DNA of 64,000 bases from the NCBI GenBank assembly GCA_018828125.1, contig JAHJWB010000009.1, positions 1 through 64,000 on the forward strand, read 5' to 3'. The stretch comes from Gammaproteobacteria bacterium (GTDB lineage Bacteria; Pseudomonadota; Gammaproteobacteria; Burkholderiales; Burkholderiaceae_C). This document shows, piece by piece, positions 18,042-27,199 of this stretch (positions are counted from its first letter, which is position 1; each line of letters starts with the position of its first letter). The translations under genes were made by a program, and so were the position numbers. The notes beneath the pieces are model-generated. The model worked only from the letters and a program-made list of their open reading frames with translations, searched no databases and was not told where the DNA came from.

Positions 18042-18935
18042 TCAGCCAAGTACCGCCGCAACGGCCGTGACGTTGGACACTCCCAATCCCATCCGCTGCG
18101 CCCGCTGAAAAGCCGTGCGCGCTGCAGTGGCGCCTGGCAGTTCGGCGCCGCTGGCCTGGGCCACTTCCAGCAGGTAGCGCAGGTCTTTCTCGATCAGGTC
18201 GATGGTGAACAACGGGGCTGTGTTGCCGGCCGCCATCATTCTTGCGGCGCCAGCAATGGGGGCCGCGACGATGGGAAACTCTGCGAGCAAATCCGCCGCC
18301 TGGTCAGCGGCGAAGCCGTTGCGCGTGAGAAAACCCAGCAATTCGGCCACGCTGTGCAACTGCTCCGCAAACAGCGCGTTGACCGCAAGCTTGAGCACCG
18401 CACCCTGACCGACTTCGCCCACATGCAGCACCTTGGCCGCCAGGGTGCTGAGCACAGGCCGCACCTGCGCCAGCGTGGGGCCGTCTCCGCCGACCATGAA
18501 GATCAGCTGCGCGGCATCGGCCTGGGGCCTGGAGCCCACCACCGGTGCATCCAGCAACTGGGCGCCGCGGCGCAGCACTTCGTCTGCGAGTTGGCGAACC
18601 CACCCCGGCGTGACGGTGGAGCACTCGATGGCCACGGCCCCAGGCTGCAGCCCCGCCGCAGCGCCCGTTTGTGCATCCATCCACACGTTGCGCGCGGCGG
18701 TGTCGTCGGTGACCATGGAGATCACGATGTCTGCGCCTTGCGCTGCTTCACGGGGAGTGGCGGCCAGCGCGGCGCCACTGTGCTGCAGCGGTGCGGCCTT
18801 GGCTGGGTCCCGATTCCATACGGTGACGGCATAGCCCGCCTTGACGAGGTGGGCGGCCATGCGCGCCCCCATGGCGCCCAAGCCGAGAAAAGCAATGTGT
18901 TGCATGGTCTGCATCGCGAATACCTCGTGCCTCAT
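18042..18935 (-). CDS. NAD(P)-dependent beta-hydroxyacid dehydrogenase (3-hydroxyisobutyrate dehydrogenase family)
   Basis: A 297-aa oxidoreductase. The N-terminal Rossmann motif is FLGLGAMGARMAAHLVKAGY. The family substrate motif appears as DAPVVGSRPQADAAQLIFMVGG. The catalytic Lys lies in GQGAVLKLAVNAL. The ATG at 18935 overlaps the stop of the AhpD-like gene as ATGA, so the two are translationally coupled; internal ATGs at 18914 and 18905 would remove a non-conserved leader. Likely substrates are small 2- or 3-hydroxy acids, such as tartronate semialdehyde or hydroxyisobutyrate types, but none is indicated specifically. Confidence 0.88.
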   Translation of the reverse strand: MRHEVFAMQTMQHIAFLGLGAMGARMAAHLVKAGYAVTVWNRDPAKAAPLQHSGAALAATPREAAQGADIVISMVTDDTAARNVWMDAQTGAAAGLQPGAVAIECSTVTPGWVRQLADEVLRRGAQLLDAPVVGSRPQADAAQLIFMVGGDGPTLAQVRPVLSTLAAKVLHVGEVGQGAVLKLAVNALFAEQLHSVAELLGFLTRNGFAADQAADLLAEFPIVAAPIAGAARMMAAGNTAPLFTIDLIEKDLRYLLEVAQASGAELPGATAARTAFQRAQRMGLGVSNVTAVAAVLG

Positions 18936-19513
18936 GCTGCATGGGCGCGGTTGCGGGGAGCCACCCAGCCCAGGGCCGGGTCGGCCATGAAGGCCTCTTT
19001 CGGCGTCTTGGTCAGGTGGTTGGTGTAGTTAGAGATGGTCTTGGTGGCCGCAATCGTCACCACTTCCAACACCTGCGCTTTGCTGAAACCGGCAGCAATG
19101 AAGCTGTTCACCGCTGCGCCGTCCACCCATCCGCGTTCGCGCACGACGGCCTCGGTGAAAACGCGCAAGGCCTGCAGCCTGGCATCCGGGATGGGCGTGC
19201 CGTTGCGCAGCGCCGCGATCGCGGCTTCGTCCATCTTCACGGACCGCGACAAGTAGGTGTGCCCTGCAGTGCAGTACTCGCACTCGTGCAGCACGTTGAT
19301 GGCCTGGTAGGCCACCTGCTGCTCAATGGGCGTGAGGGTGGAGTGCGCTGCTACGAGGCCAAACAGGGTGTCGTAGGCCGTGAGCGCCAGCGGGCTTTCA
19401 GCCAGGTTGCCGTGCAGCTTGGGCAAAAAACCCCAGGCCTTGGCGACCTCGGCCAGCTTGGCCTGGGAGGCTGCAGGTGCGTTGTCAACGGTGTAGGAAG
19501 TAAAGGTGGTCAT
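18932..19513 (-). CDS. Carboxymuconolactone decarboxylase / AhpD-like protein
   Basis: A 193-aa helical protein of the AhpD/CMD fold. It contains the redox signature Glu77-Cys78-x-x-Cys81-x-x-x-His85 (HECEYCTAGH), typical of peroxidase-type members rather than true decarboxylases. The gene is divergent from a LysR regulator 144 bp away and coupled by a 4-bp overlap to a beta-hydroxyacid dehydrogenase gene. It probably acts in an oxidative-stress or small-molecule detoxification unit controlled by that LysR protein. The physiological substrate is not known. Confidence 0.88.
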   Translation of the reverse strand: MTTFTSYTVDNAPAASQAKLAEVAKAWGFLPKLHGNLAESPLALTAYDTLFGLVAAHSTLTPIEQQVAYQAINVLHECEYCTAGHTYLSRSVKMDEAAIAALRNGTPIPDARLQALRVFTEAVVRERGWVDGAAVNSFIAAGFSKAQVLEVVTIAATKTISNYTNHLTKTPKEAFMADPALGWVAPRNRAHAA

Positions 19514-19639
19514 GGGTCGGTCTCTCTCAAAGGTCCAGCCGAAGCTGTCGTTGCGTGGCCAGCAACCGGTTGTTGCTGGCCTGGAATCGACTTTATTGAT
19601 GACCACTGAATAGATACAGATGTGTAGAAACACCAGTAA

Positions 19640-19656
19640 CGTGCAAATAATGCACG
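19640..19656. promoter_or_regulatory. Palindrome directly before the LysR start codon
   Basis: A perfect inverted repeat CGTGCA-AATAA-TGCACG ends one base before the ATG of the LysR gene. A second small inverted repeat GTGT-AGAA-ACAC lies at 19622-19633. Both lie in the divergent region and are candidate binding sites for the LysR protein. The first also occupies the place of the ribosome site, where no Shine-Dalgarno motif is visible. Confidence 0.4.
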
Positions 19657-19657
19657 A

Positions 19658-20554
19658 ATGAATACCGACAACTTGCACCTGTTCGTTGCCGTGTCCCGGC
19701 GCGGCAGCTTTGCCGCGGTGGCCAAAGAGCGGGATGTGGACCCGTCGTCCGTGTCCCGCGCGATTGCCGACCTGGAAGGCGAATTGGGTCTGCGGCTTTT
19801 TCAGCGCAGCACCCGCTCCATGACCCTGACCGAAGCGGGCGAGATCTATTTGGCGCGGCTGGAACCGTTGCTGGACGAACTGGAGCACGCGCGGGACGCA
19901 GCGGCACAGGTCAGCCGTGCGCCGCGGGGGGTGCTGCGTCTGACCGCGTCGGTCACGTTTGGGCAGGTGTGCGTGGTGCCGCTGCTGGGCGCCTTTCACG
20001 CCCGCTATCCCGATTTGAAGGTCGAATGCATGTTCACCGATGCAAATGTGGACCTCGTCGCTGAGCGCGTGGATCTGGCCATAAGGCTGGCGCCTGCCAT
20101 CGAAGGCGATGTGGTGGTGTCCAAGCTCATGGACACACGCTACGGCGTGTATGCCAGCCCGGATTACCTGGCCCGGCATCCACCACTTTTGCGCCCCACT
20201 GACCTCACCGGGCACCAGGTGCTGCTGTTCAACCTGCGCGCCTACCGCACGCACTGGCTGTTTCGCGACACCGAGGGAAACGAGGAGCGCGTCGCCATTC
20301 AGGGCGAACTCACCCTGGCCCCGGCCAGTGCTCTATTGACCGCCACCCATGCCGGCCTGGGCCCTGCCCTACTGCCGGACTGGCTGGTGAGGGATGCCGT
20401 CGCAAAAGGCCATCTTGTGCACCTTTTCCCGGACCACGCTGCGACAGCCACTACTTTTGATACCGCCGCATGGATCGTCTACCTCAGCCGCAGCTACCTG
20501 CCGAACAAGGTGCGTGTGATGGCAGATTTTTTGCGCGAGCAATTGCAGGGCTGA
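19658..20554 (+). CDS. LysR-family transcriptional regulator
   Basis: A 298-aa regulator with an N-terminal winged helix (LHLFVAVSRRGSFAAVAKERDVDPSSVSRAI) and a C-terminal substrate-binding fold, closest in style to the AaeR/DmlR-like branch. It is divergent from the AhpD-like and dehydrogenase operon and is probably its regulator. A palindrome immediately before the start codon suggests autoregulation. Its inducer cannot be inferred. Confidence 0.92.
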   Translation: MNTDNLHLFVAVSRRGSFAAVAKERDVDPSSVSRAIADLEGELGLRLFQRSTRSMTLTEAGEIYLARLEPLLDELEHARDAAAQVSRAPRGVLRLTASVTFGQVCVVPLLGAFHARYPDLKVECMFTDANVDLVAERVDLAIRLAPAIEGDVVVSKLMDTRYGVYASPDYLARHPPLLRPTDLTGHQVLLFNLRAYRTHWLFRDTEGNEERVAIQGELTLAPASALLTATHAGLGPALLPDWLVRDAVAKGHLVHLFPDHAATATTFDTAAWIVYLSRSYLPNKVRVMADFLREQLQG

Positions 20555-20581
20555 GTGCTATCAGCGCTATCAGCGCTATCA
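20555..20581. repeat. 9-bp tandem repeat after the LysR gene
   Basis: Three copies of (G)GCTATCA-type units, GTGCTATCA-GCGCTATCA-GCGCTATCA, begin right after the stop codon. The unit contains GCTATCA, which is also found in the family-specific palindromic repeat. Confidence 0.6.
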
Positions 20582-20631
20582 CTTGCCAGCGTGCATCCAA
20601 AGACTGCGTGGAGATTTCAAAGAAAGGGAAG

Positions 20632-20668
20632 AAAAAAAGCCGCGCAGCCCTTTCGGAATCTGCGCGGC
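20632..20668 (-). terminator. Rho-independent terminator of the pyruvate dehydrogenase operon
   Basis: The 9-bp perfect stem GCCGCGCAG/CTGCGCGGC is followed on the minus strand by a run of seven T. It lies 40 bp past the lpdA stop and is well placed to end the aceE-aceF-lpdA transcript. Just beside it, GCTACTGAATCCGTAGC (20671-20687) resembles a piece of the family repeat. Confidence 0.85.
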
Positions 20669-20707
20669 CAGCTACTGAATCCGTAGCGTTTTCAGTGGCT
20701 TATTGGC

Positions 20708-22579
20708 TCACTTCTTTTGTGGCGGTACGTCCGTGCAACTACCGTGCGCAATCTCCGCCGCCATGCCGATGCTCTCGCCCAGCGTGGGATGCGGGTGGAT
20801 GGTCTTGCCGATATCGACCGCATCGGCGCCCATCTCGATGGCCAGCGCGATCTCGCCAATCATGTCGCCCGCATGGGTGCCGACCATGCCACCGCCCAGG
20901 ATCTTGCCGTGGCCGTGGGCCTCCGGTGAGTCATCAAACAGCAGCTTGGTCACGCCTTCGTCGCGGCCGTTGGCGATGGCGCGGCCGGAGGCGGTCCAGG
21001 GGAACAGGCCCTTCTTGACCTTGATGCCTTGGGCCTTGGCCTGGTCTTCGGTGAGGCCCACCCACGCCACTTCGGGGTCGGTGTAAGCCACCGATGGGAT
21101 CACGCGGGCGTTGAAGGCGGCGGCTGCCAATTCCTTGTTGCCTTGCAGCTCGCCCGCGATGACTTCTGCCGCCACGTGCCCCTCATGCACCGCCTTGTGC
21201 GCCAGCATGGGCTGGCCCACGATGTCGCCGATGGCGAAAATGTGCGGCATGTTGGTGCGCATCTGGATGTCAACGTTGATGAAGCCACGGTCAGTCACGG
21301 CCACGCCGGCCTTTTCGGCGGCGATCTTCTTGCCGTTGGGGGTGCGGCCCACGGCCTGCAGCACCAGGTCGTACACCTGCGGCTCGGGGGCGGTGCCGCC
21401 CTCTTCCGCCGGAGCGAAGGTGACCTTGATGCCTTCAGGCGTCGCCTCGGCGCCCACGGTTTTCGTCTTCAACATGATGTTGTCGAAGCGCTTGGCGTTC
21501 ATCTTCTGCCAGATCTTGACGAGGTCGCGGTCGGCGCCCTGCATCAGGCCGTCCATCATTTCGACCACATCCAGGCGTGCGCCCAGCGTGCTGTACACGG
21601 TGCCCATTTCGAGGCCGATGATGCCGCCGCCCAGGATGAGCATGCGCTTGGGGACTTCTTTCAGCTCCAGCGCGCCGGTGGAATCGACCACGCGGGGATC
21701 GTTGGGCATGAAGGGCAGGCGCACGGCCTGGCTGCCCGCAGCGATGATGGCCTTCTTGAAGGCGATGGTCTTCTTGGTGCCCGTCTTTTCCTGGCCGGTG
21801 CCGGTGGTTTCTTCCACTTCGAGGTGGTTGGCACCGACGAATGCACCGTAGCCGCGCACGGTGGTCACCTTGCGCATCTTGGCCATGGCGGCGAGGCCGC
21901 CGGTGAGCTTGCCGATGACCTTTTCTTTGTGGCCACGCAGCTTGTCGACGTTGAGCGCCGGGGCGCCGTAGTCCACGCCCAGGTCGGCCATGTGGCTGAC
22001 TTCGTCCATGACGGCGGCCACATGCAGCAGTGCCTTGGACGGAATGCAGCCCACGTTCAGGCACACCCCACCCAGGGTGGCGTAGCGTTCGACGATGACG
22101 ACCTTGAGGCCCAGGTCAGCCGCGCGAAACGCGGCGCTGTAGCCGCCGGGGCCGCCGCCCAGCACGAGCACGTCGCAGTCCAGATCGGCGGTACCGGCAA
22201 AGCTGGATGCTACTGGATTGATAGCTGCTAGCGATTGTGGAGCAAGCGCTGGGGCCTGTTTTGAATCAGAAACGGGGGCCGCAGCAGTGGGTGCAGGCGC
22301 GGGGGCAGCGGGTGCCGCTGTGGGGGCCGCCGCTGCGGCGCCCTCCACTTCCAGCGTCAGCACCACAGAGCCTTCGGCGATGTTGTCGCCGAGTTTCACT
22401 TTCAGCTCTTTGACTACGCCAGCGTGGCTGGAGGGGATCTCCATGGAGGCCTTGTCGGACTCCACGGTGATCAGGCTTTGCTCGGCCTTGATGGTGTCGC
22501 CGGGTTTGACCAGCACTTCGATGATGGCCACTTCGGCGAAGTCGCCGATGTCGGGTACCTTGATGTCGATGATTGCCAT
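20708..22579 (-). CDS. lpdA: Dihydrolipoyl dehydrogenase (E3) with N-terminal lipoyl domain
   Basis: The E3 subunit of pyruvate dehydrogenase, reoxidising dihydrolipoamide with NAD+, 623 aa. Residues 1-80 are a lipoyl domain (Lys in [10 protein letters not shown]). An Ala/Pro linker of about 45 residues follows, then the FAD enzyme: [16 protein letters not shown], the redox disulfide [13 protein letters not shown], the NAD site [13 protein letters not shown] and the C-terminal HPHPTLGES with the catalytic His. Lipoyl-E3 fusions are known in betaproteobacteria. The linker segment encoded at about 22213-22266 matches the intergenic palindromic repeat (see the separate entry). It is the last gene of aceE-aceF-lpdA. 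Confidence 0.97.
   Translation of the reverse strand: MAIIDIKVPDIGDFAEVAIIEVLVKPGDTIKAEQSLITVESDKASMEIPSSHAGVVKELKVKLGDNIAEGSVVLTLEVEGAAAAAPTAAPAAPAPAPTAAAPVSDSKQAPALAPQSLAAINPVASSFAGTADLDCDVLVLGGGPGGYSAAFRAADLGLKVVIVERYATLGGVCLNVGCIPSKALLHVAAVMDEVSHMADLGVDYGAPALNVDKLRGHKEKVIGKLTGGLAAMAKMRKVTTVRGYGAFVGANHLEVEETTGTGQEKTGTKKTIAFKKAIIAAGSQAVRLPFMPNDPRVVDSTGALELKEVPKRMLILGGGIIGLEMGTVYSTLGARLDVVEMMDGLMQGADRDLVKIWQKMNAKRFDNIMLKTKTVGAEATPEGIKVTFAPAEEGGTAPEPQVYDLVLQAVGRTPNGKKIAAEKAGVAVTDRGFINVDIQMRTNMPHIFAIGDIVGQPMLAHKAVHEGHVAAEVIAGELQGNKELAAAAFNARVIPSVAYTDPEVAWVGLTEDQAKAQGIKVKKGLFPWTASGRAIANGRDEGVTKLLFDDSPEAHGHGKILGGGMVGTHAGDMIGEIALAIEMGADAVDIGKTIHPHPTLGESIGMAAEIAHGSCTDVPPQKK
22213..22266 (-). repeat. 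Palindromic repeat embedded in the lpdA linker
   Basis: The plus strand reads TTGATAGCTGCTAGCG, then AAGCGCTGGGGCC and TTTTGAATCAG. This aligns with the intergenic copies at 30385-30440 and 53279-53345. In frame on the minus strand it encodes part of the lipoyl-E3 linker ([19 protein letters not shown]). Confidence 0.75.
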
Positions 22580-22601
22580 GGTGTGTCTTGCCCTTTCGTC
22601 G

Positions 22602-24290
22602 TTACATCACGATGCGGCGGAAGTCCGCCAGCAGCGAGGCAAAGTACACGTTGAAGCGTGCGGCGCTGGCGCCGTCGATCACGCGGTGGTCCCAGCTGAG
22701 AGACAGGGGCAGCATGAGGCGCGGCGCGAACTGCTTGCCGTCCCACTTGGGCTCCATGCTGCTCTTGCACACGCCCATGATGGCGACTTCTGGCGCGTTG
22801 ATGATGGGCGTGAAATAACGCCCGCCAATGCCGCCCAGCGAGCTGATGGAAAAGCAGCCGCCGGTCATGTCGGCCGGGCCGAGCTTGCCGTCGCGCGCCT
22901 TCTTGGCCAGGTCGCCCATCTCTTGGCTGATCTGGACGATCCCCTTCTGGTCCGCGTCACGGATGACGGGCACCACGAGGCCGTTGGGCGTGTCGGCCGC
23001 AAAGCCGATGTGGAAGTAGTTCTTCATCACCAGCTGGTCGCCGTCGAGCGAGCTGTTGAACTCGGGGAACTTCTTCAATGCAGCCACGGCCGCCTTGATC
23101 ATGAAGGCGAGCATCGTGACCTTGACGCCGCTCTTCTCGTTCTCCTTGTTGAACTGCACGCGGAAGGCTTCCAGGTCGGTGATGTCCGCGTCGTCGTGGT
23201 TGGTGACGTGCGGGATGACGACCCAGTTGCGGTGCAGGTTGGCGCCGCTGATCTTCTTGATGCGCGAGAGGTCCTTGCGCTCCACCGGGCCGAACTTGGT
23301 GAAGTCGACTTTGGGCCAGGGCAGCAGGTCCAGGCCCACGCCGGAGCCACCCGCAGCGGCAGGTGCCTTGGCGGCCTGCGCCTTGGTTTGGGTGGCGCCC
23401 GCCATCACCTGCTTGGTGAAGGACTGCACGTCGTCCTGGGTGATGCGGCCCTTGGGGCCGCTGCCCTTGACTTCGTCGATGGGCACACCCAGCTCGCGGG
23501 CGAACTTGCGCACGGAGGGCGATGCGTGTGGCAGGCCCGCCGTGGGCGTGCCAGGCTGGTGGGCGGGCATGGACGCAGCGGCAGCGACGGGTGCAGCGGC
23601 GGCCACAGCAGGTGCTGGAGCGGTTGCAGACGTTGCGGAGGCTGCCGGGGCAGAAGGCGTCGGTGCAGGTGCAGCGGCAGGTGCCGGGGCTGCGCCAGCG
23701 CTGCCTTCCAGCATGGCGACCAGGTCACCGATGTTGACGGTGTCGCCGATCTTGACCTTGAGTTCCTTGACCACGCCAGCGGCGGGCGAAGGAATCTCCA
23801 TGGAGGCCTTGTCGGATTCGACGGTGAAGAGCGATTGCTCAAGCTTGATGGTGTCGCCGACCTTGACCAGCAGCTCAATGACGGCGACGTCCTTGAAGTC
23901 GCCGATGTCCGGCACACGCACTTCGACCGGGCCTGCCGCTGCAGGGGCCGGCGCAGGTGCAGCCGGTGCTGGGGCGGGTGCGGCTACCGACGCGGCAGCA
24001 GGAGCTGCAGCGGGTGCTGGGGCCGAAGACGGAGCAGCCGCAGCGCCCGCGTCAGCGGCCTCCACCACGGCAATCACCGAGCCTTGCTTGACCTTGTCGC
24101 CGATGGCGATCTTGAGTTCCTTCACCACGCCTGCGTGGCTGGACGGGATCTCCATCGATGCCTTGTCCGACTCGACGGTGATGAGCGACTGCTCGGCTTT
24201 CACGGTGTCGCCCACCTTGACCAGCAGTTCAATCACGCCCACTTCGTCGAAATCCCCGATGTCCGGGACTTGAATGTTGACCAATGCCAT
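22602..24290 (-). CDS. aceF: Pyruvate dehydrogenase E2, dihydrolipoyllysine acetyltransferase
   Basis: The E2 core of pyruvate dehydrogenase, transferring acetyl groups to CoA, 562 aa. It has two lipoyl domains (about 1-80 and 120-200, each with [10 protein letters not shown] around the modified Lys) joined by Ala/Pro linkers, a peripheral subunit-binding domain ([21 protein letters not shown]), and a catalytic domain ending with the active-site motif DHRVIDGA. Two lipoyl domains is a common number for betaproteobacterial E2. GGAGA precedes the start. It lies 18 bp after aceE and 22 bp before lpdA. Confidence 0.97.
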   Translation of the reverse strand: MALVNIQVPDIGDFDEVGVIELLVKVGDTVKAEQSLITVESDKASMEIPSSHAGVVKELKIAIGDKVKQGSVIAVVEAADAGAAAAPSSAPAPAAAPAAASVAAPAPAPAAPAPAPAAAGPVEVRVPDIGDFKDVAVIELLVKVGDTIKLEQSLFTVESDKASMEIPSPAAGVVKELKVKIGDTVNIGDLVAMLEGSAGAAPAPAAAPAPTPSAPAASATSATAPAPAVAAAAPVAAAASMPAHQPGTPTAGLPHASPSVRKFARELGVPIDEVKGSGPKGRITQDDVQSFTKQVMAGATQTKAQAAKAPAAAGGSGVGLDLLPWPKVDFTKFGPVERKDLSRIKKISGANLHRNWVVIPHVTNHDDADITDLEAFRVQFNKENEKSGVKVTMLAFMIKAAVAALKKFPEFNSSLDGDQLVMKNYFHIGFAADTPNGLVVPVIRDADQKGIVQISQEMGDLAKKARDGKLGPADMTGGCFSISSLGGIGGRYFTPIINAPEVAIMGVCKSSMEPKWDGKQFAPRLMLPLSLSWDHRVIDGASAARFNVYFASLLADFRRIVM

Positions 24291-24308
24291 TGTTTGTCTC
24301 CGGTTCAG

Positions 24309-27032
24309 TTATGCGTACAGCGGGTTGATCTTTTCAGCCTGGATGTTGTACTTGGCAATCGCCTCAGCCACCTTGGTGGCGGGCAGCACGCCGTCTTCGC
24401 TCAGCGCCTTGAGGGCAGCGACCACGATGTAGTGGCGGTTGATCTCGAAGTGCTCGCGCAGCTTGCTGCGGAAGTCGCTGCGGCCAAAGCCGTCGGTGCC
24501 CAGCACCTTGTAGGTACGGCCCTTGGGGATGAAGGGGCGGATCTGCTCGGCATAGGCCTTCATGTAGTCGGTGGACGCGATCACGGGGCCTTGCGATGCG
24601 GACAGCTGCTGCGTGACGAATGGCACCTTGGCGTCTTCGGTGGGGTGCAGCAGGCTCCAGCGCTCGGCGTTCTGGCCGTCGCGGGTCAGTTCGTTGAAGC
24701 TAGGGCAGCTCCACACCGATGCGGCCACGCCCCAGTCCTTTTCCAGCAGCTCTTGCGCAAAGAACGATTCGCGCAGGATGGTGCCGCTGCCCAGCAGTTG
24801 CACCGTGGGTGCTTCCTTGGCCAATGCAGGCGCCTGTTTGCACAGGTACATGCCCTTGATGATCTGCTCTTCGGTGCCGGGCTGGAGGCCGGGCATGGGG
24901 TAGTTTTCGTTCAGCAGCGTCAGGTAATAGAAGACGTTTTCCTGGCGCTCGACCATGCGCTTCATGCCGTCGTGCATGATCACCGCGACTTCGTGCGCGA
25001 AGGTGGGGTCGTAGCTCACGCAGTTGGGGATGGTGTTGGCCAGGATGTGGCTGTGGCCGTCTTCGTGCTGCAAGCCTTCGCCATTGAGCGTGGTACGGCC
25101 CGAGGTGCCGCCCAAGAGGAAACCACGCGCCTGCATGTCGCCCGCTGCCCAGGCCAGGTCGCCAATGCGCTGGAAGCCGAACATCGAGTAATACACGTAG
25201 AACGGGATCATGATCCGGTTGTTGGTGCTGTAGCTGGTGGCCGCGGCGATCCAGCTGCTCATGCCACCGGCTTCGTTGATGCCCTCCTGCAGGATCTGGC
25301 CGGCCTTGTCTTCCTTGTAGTACATGACCTGGTCTTTATCGACCGGGGTGTACTGCTGGCCTGCGGGGTTGTAGATGCCGATCTGGCGGAACAAGCCTTC
25401 CATACCAAAGGTACGGGCTTCGTCCACCAGGATGGGCACCACGCGCGGGCCCAGGGCCTGGTCGCGCAGCAGCTGCGTGAGAAAACGCACGTAGGCCTGC
25501 GTGGTCGAGATTTCACGGCCCTCGGGCGTGGGCTCTGTGATGGCCTTAAAAGTCTCCAGCGCGGGCACGGTGAAGCTCTCTTCGGCCTTCACGCGGCGGT
25601 GGGGCAGATAGCCGCCGAGGGCCTTGCGGCGCTCGTGCAGGTACTTCATTTCCGGCGTGTCATCGGCTGGCTTGTAGAACGGCAGTTCGGCCAGCTGGCT
25701 GTCGGGGATCGGGATGTTGAAGCGGTCGCGGAAGGCCTTGATGTCCTCGTCGCTGAGCTTCTTGGTCTGGTGGACGGTGTTCTTGCCCTCGCCGATCTTG
25801 CCCATGCCAAAACCCTTGACGGTCTTGATCAGCAGAACGGAGGGTTGGCCGCCGTGGTTTTGCGCGGCGTGGAACGCGGCGTACACCTTTTGCGAGTCGT
25901 GGCCGCCGCGTTGCAGGTTCCAGATCTCGTCGTCGGTCATGTGTTCGACCATCTTCAGCGTACGCGGGTCACGACCGAAGAAGTTCTTGCGCACGTAGGC
26001 ACCGTCGTTGGCCTTCATGGCCTGGTAGTCGCCATCGTTGGTGTCCATCATCAACTTGCGCAGCGCGCCGTCGTGGTCCTTGGCCAGCAGCGCGTCCCAG
26101 CCCTTGCCCCAGATCAGCTTGATGACGTTCCAGCCAGATCCGCGGAACTCGCCTTCGAGCTCCTGGATGATCTTGCCGTTGCCACGGACCGGACCGTCCA
26201 GGCGCTGCAGGTTGCAGTTGATGACGAACACCAGGTTGTCGAGCTTTTCACGCGCGGCAAGGCCAATGGCGCCCAGGGACTCGACCTCGTCCATCTCGCC
26301 GTCGCCGCAGAACACCCAGACCTTGCGGTTTTCGGTATTGGCAATGCCACGGGCGTGCAGGTACTTGAGGAAACGCGCCTGGTAAATCGCCATCAGCGGG
26401 CCCAGGCCCATCGACACCGTGGGGAACTGCCAGAACTCGGGCATGAGCTTGGGGTGCGGGTAGCTCGACAGGCCCTTGCCATCCACTTCCTGGCGGAAGT
26501 TGAGCAGCTGGTCTTCGGTCAGGCGGCCTTCTAGGTAAGCGCGGGCATAGATCCCGGGGGACACATGGCCCTGGATGTAAAGCAGATCACCGCCGTGGTT
26601 TTCGCTCTCGGCATGCCAGAAATGGTTGAAGCCCGCGCCAAACATGCTGGCCAGCGAGGCAAAGGAGCCAATGTGCCCGCCCAGGTCGCCGCCTTCGGGC
26701 GGGTGGTGGCGGTTGGCCTTGACCACCATGGCCATGGCGTTCCAGCGCATGTAGGCGCGCAGGCGCTGCTCGATTTCAAGGTTGCCGGGGCTGCGTGCCT
26801 CTTGGCCGGGCTCAATGGTGTTGACGTAGCCGGTGTTGGCCGAGAACGGCAGGTCCACGCTGTTCTGTCGGGCATGTTCCAGCAATTGCTCCAACAGAAA
26901 GTGGGCGCGCTCAGCACCCTCTTTGTCGATGACTGCGGTCAGCGCATCCATCCACTCACGGGTTTCCTGCTGGTCGGTGTCGGTAGCGGGCGCGTTGCCG
27001 TTTCCGGCCTGTGGGTCGGGCTGAGCTGACAT
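24309..27032 (-). CDS. aceE: Pyruvate dehydrogenase E1 component, homodimeric type
   Basis: A thiamine-diphosphate enzyme that decarboxylates pyruvate and reductively acetylates E2, 907 aa, close to E. coli AceE. The cofactor motif is visible as GDGEMDE and, about 30 residues later, NCNLQ. Other conserved blocks are HPPEGGDLGGHIGSFAS near the N-terminus and YFVTLxNENYPMP-like sequence (YYLTLLNENYPMP) in the last third. AGGAGA precedes the ATG. It is the first gene of the operon and is divergent from the PAS histidine kinase gene. Confidence 0.98.
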   Translation of the reverse strand: MSAQPDPQAGNGNAPATDTDQQETREWMDALTAVIDKEGAERAHFLLEQLLEHARQNSVDLPFSANTGYVNTIEPGQEARSPGNLEIEQRLRAYMRWNAMAMVVKANRHHPPEGGDLGGHIGSFASLASMFGAGFNHFWHAESENHGGDLLYIQGHVSPGIYARAYLEGRLTEDQLLNFRQEVDGKGLSSYPHPKLMPEFWQFPTVSMGLGPLMAIYQARFLKYLHARGIANTENRKVWVFCGDGEMDEVESLGAIGLAAREKLDNLVFVINCNLQRLDGPVRGNGKIIQELEGEFRGSGWNVIKLIWGKGWDALLAKDHDGALRKLMMDTNDGDYQAMKANDGAYVRKNFFGRDPRTLKMVEHMTDDEIWNLQRGGHDSQKVYAAFHAAQNHGGQPSVLLIKTVKGFGMGKIGEGKNTVHQTKKLSDEDIKAFRDRFNIPIPDSQLAELPFYKPADDTPEMKYLHERRKALGGYLPHRRVKAEESFTVPALETFKAITEPTPEGREISTTQAYVRFLTQLLRDQALGPRVVPILVDEARTFGMEGLFRQIGIYNPAGQQYTPVDKDQVMYYKEDKAGQILQEGINEAGGMSSWIAAATSYSTNNRIMIPFYVYYSMFGFQRIGDLAWAAGDMQARGFLLGGTSGRTTLNGEGLQHEDGHSHILANTIPNCVSYDPTFAHEVAVIMHDGMKRMVERQENVFYYLTLLNENYPMPGLQPGTEEQIIKGMYLCKQAPALAKEAPTVQLLGSGTILRESFFAQELLEKDWGVAASVWSCPSFNELTRDGQNAERWSLLHPTEDAKVPFVTQQLSASQGPVIASTDYMKAYAEQIRPFIPKGRTYKVLGTDGFGRSDFRSKLREHFEINRHYIVVAALKALSEDGVLPATKVAEAIAKYNIQAEKINPLYA

Positions 27033-27199
27033 GCTTTGTCTCCTATAGGTGTGGCAGCAATTTAGTACGTTGGCTCTAGTTTCGCATATTTTTCTTTAAT
27101 TTCAAATGGTGCTTATTCATTTCACATTGCAAGAAATTGCTGCAAATGCACATGATTTCAGGCACCAAATTGCGCACACCGCTCCCCTACACTTCAGGG

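Noticed and set aside
18932-20254. A 440-codon minus-strand frame extending the AhpD-like gene
   Set aside because: The extension beyond 19513 is antisense to the LysR gene. The AhpD-like protein starts naturally at MTTFTSYTV.
22218-26534. A 1438-codon plus-strand open frame
   Set aside because: It is antisense to lpdA, aceF and aceE, whose family motifs are unmistakable. Its composition (His/Val/Leu-rich) is the usual shadow of GC-rich codons.
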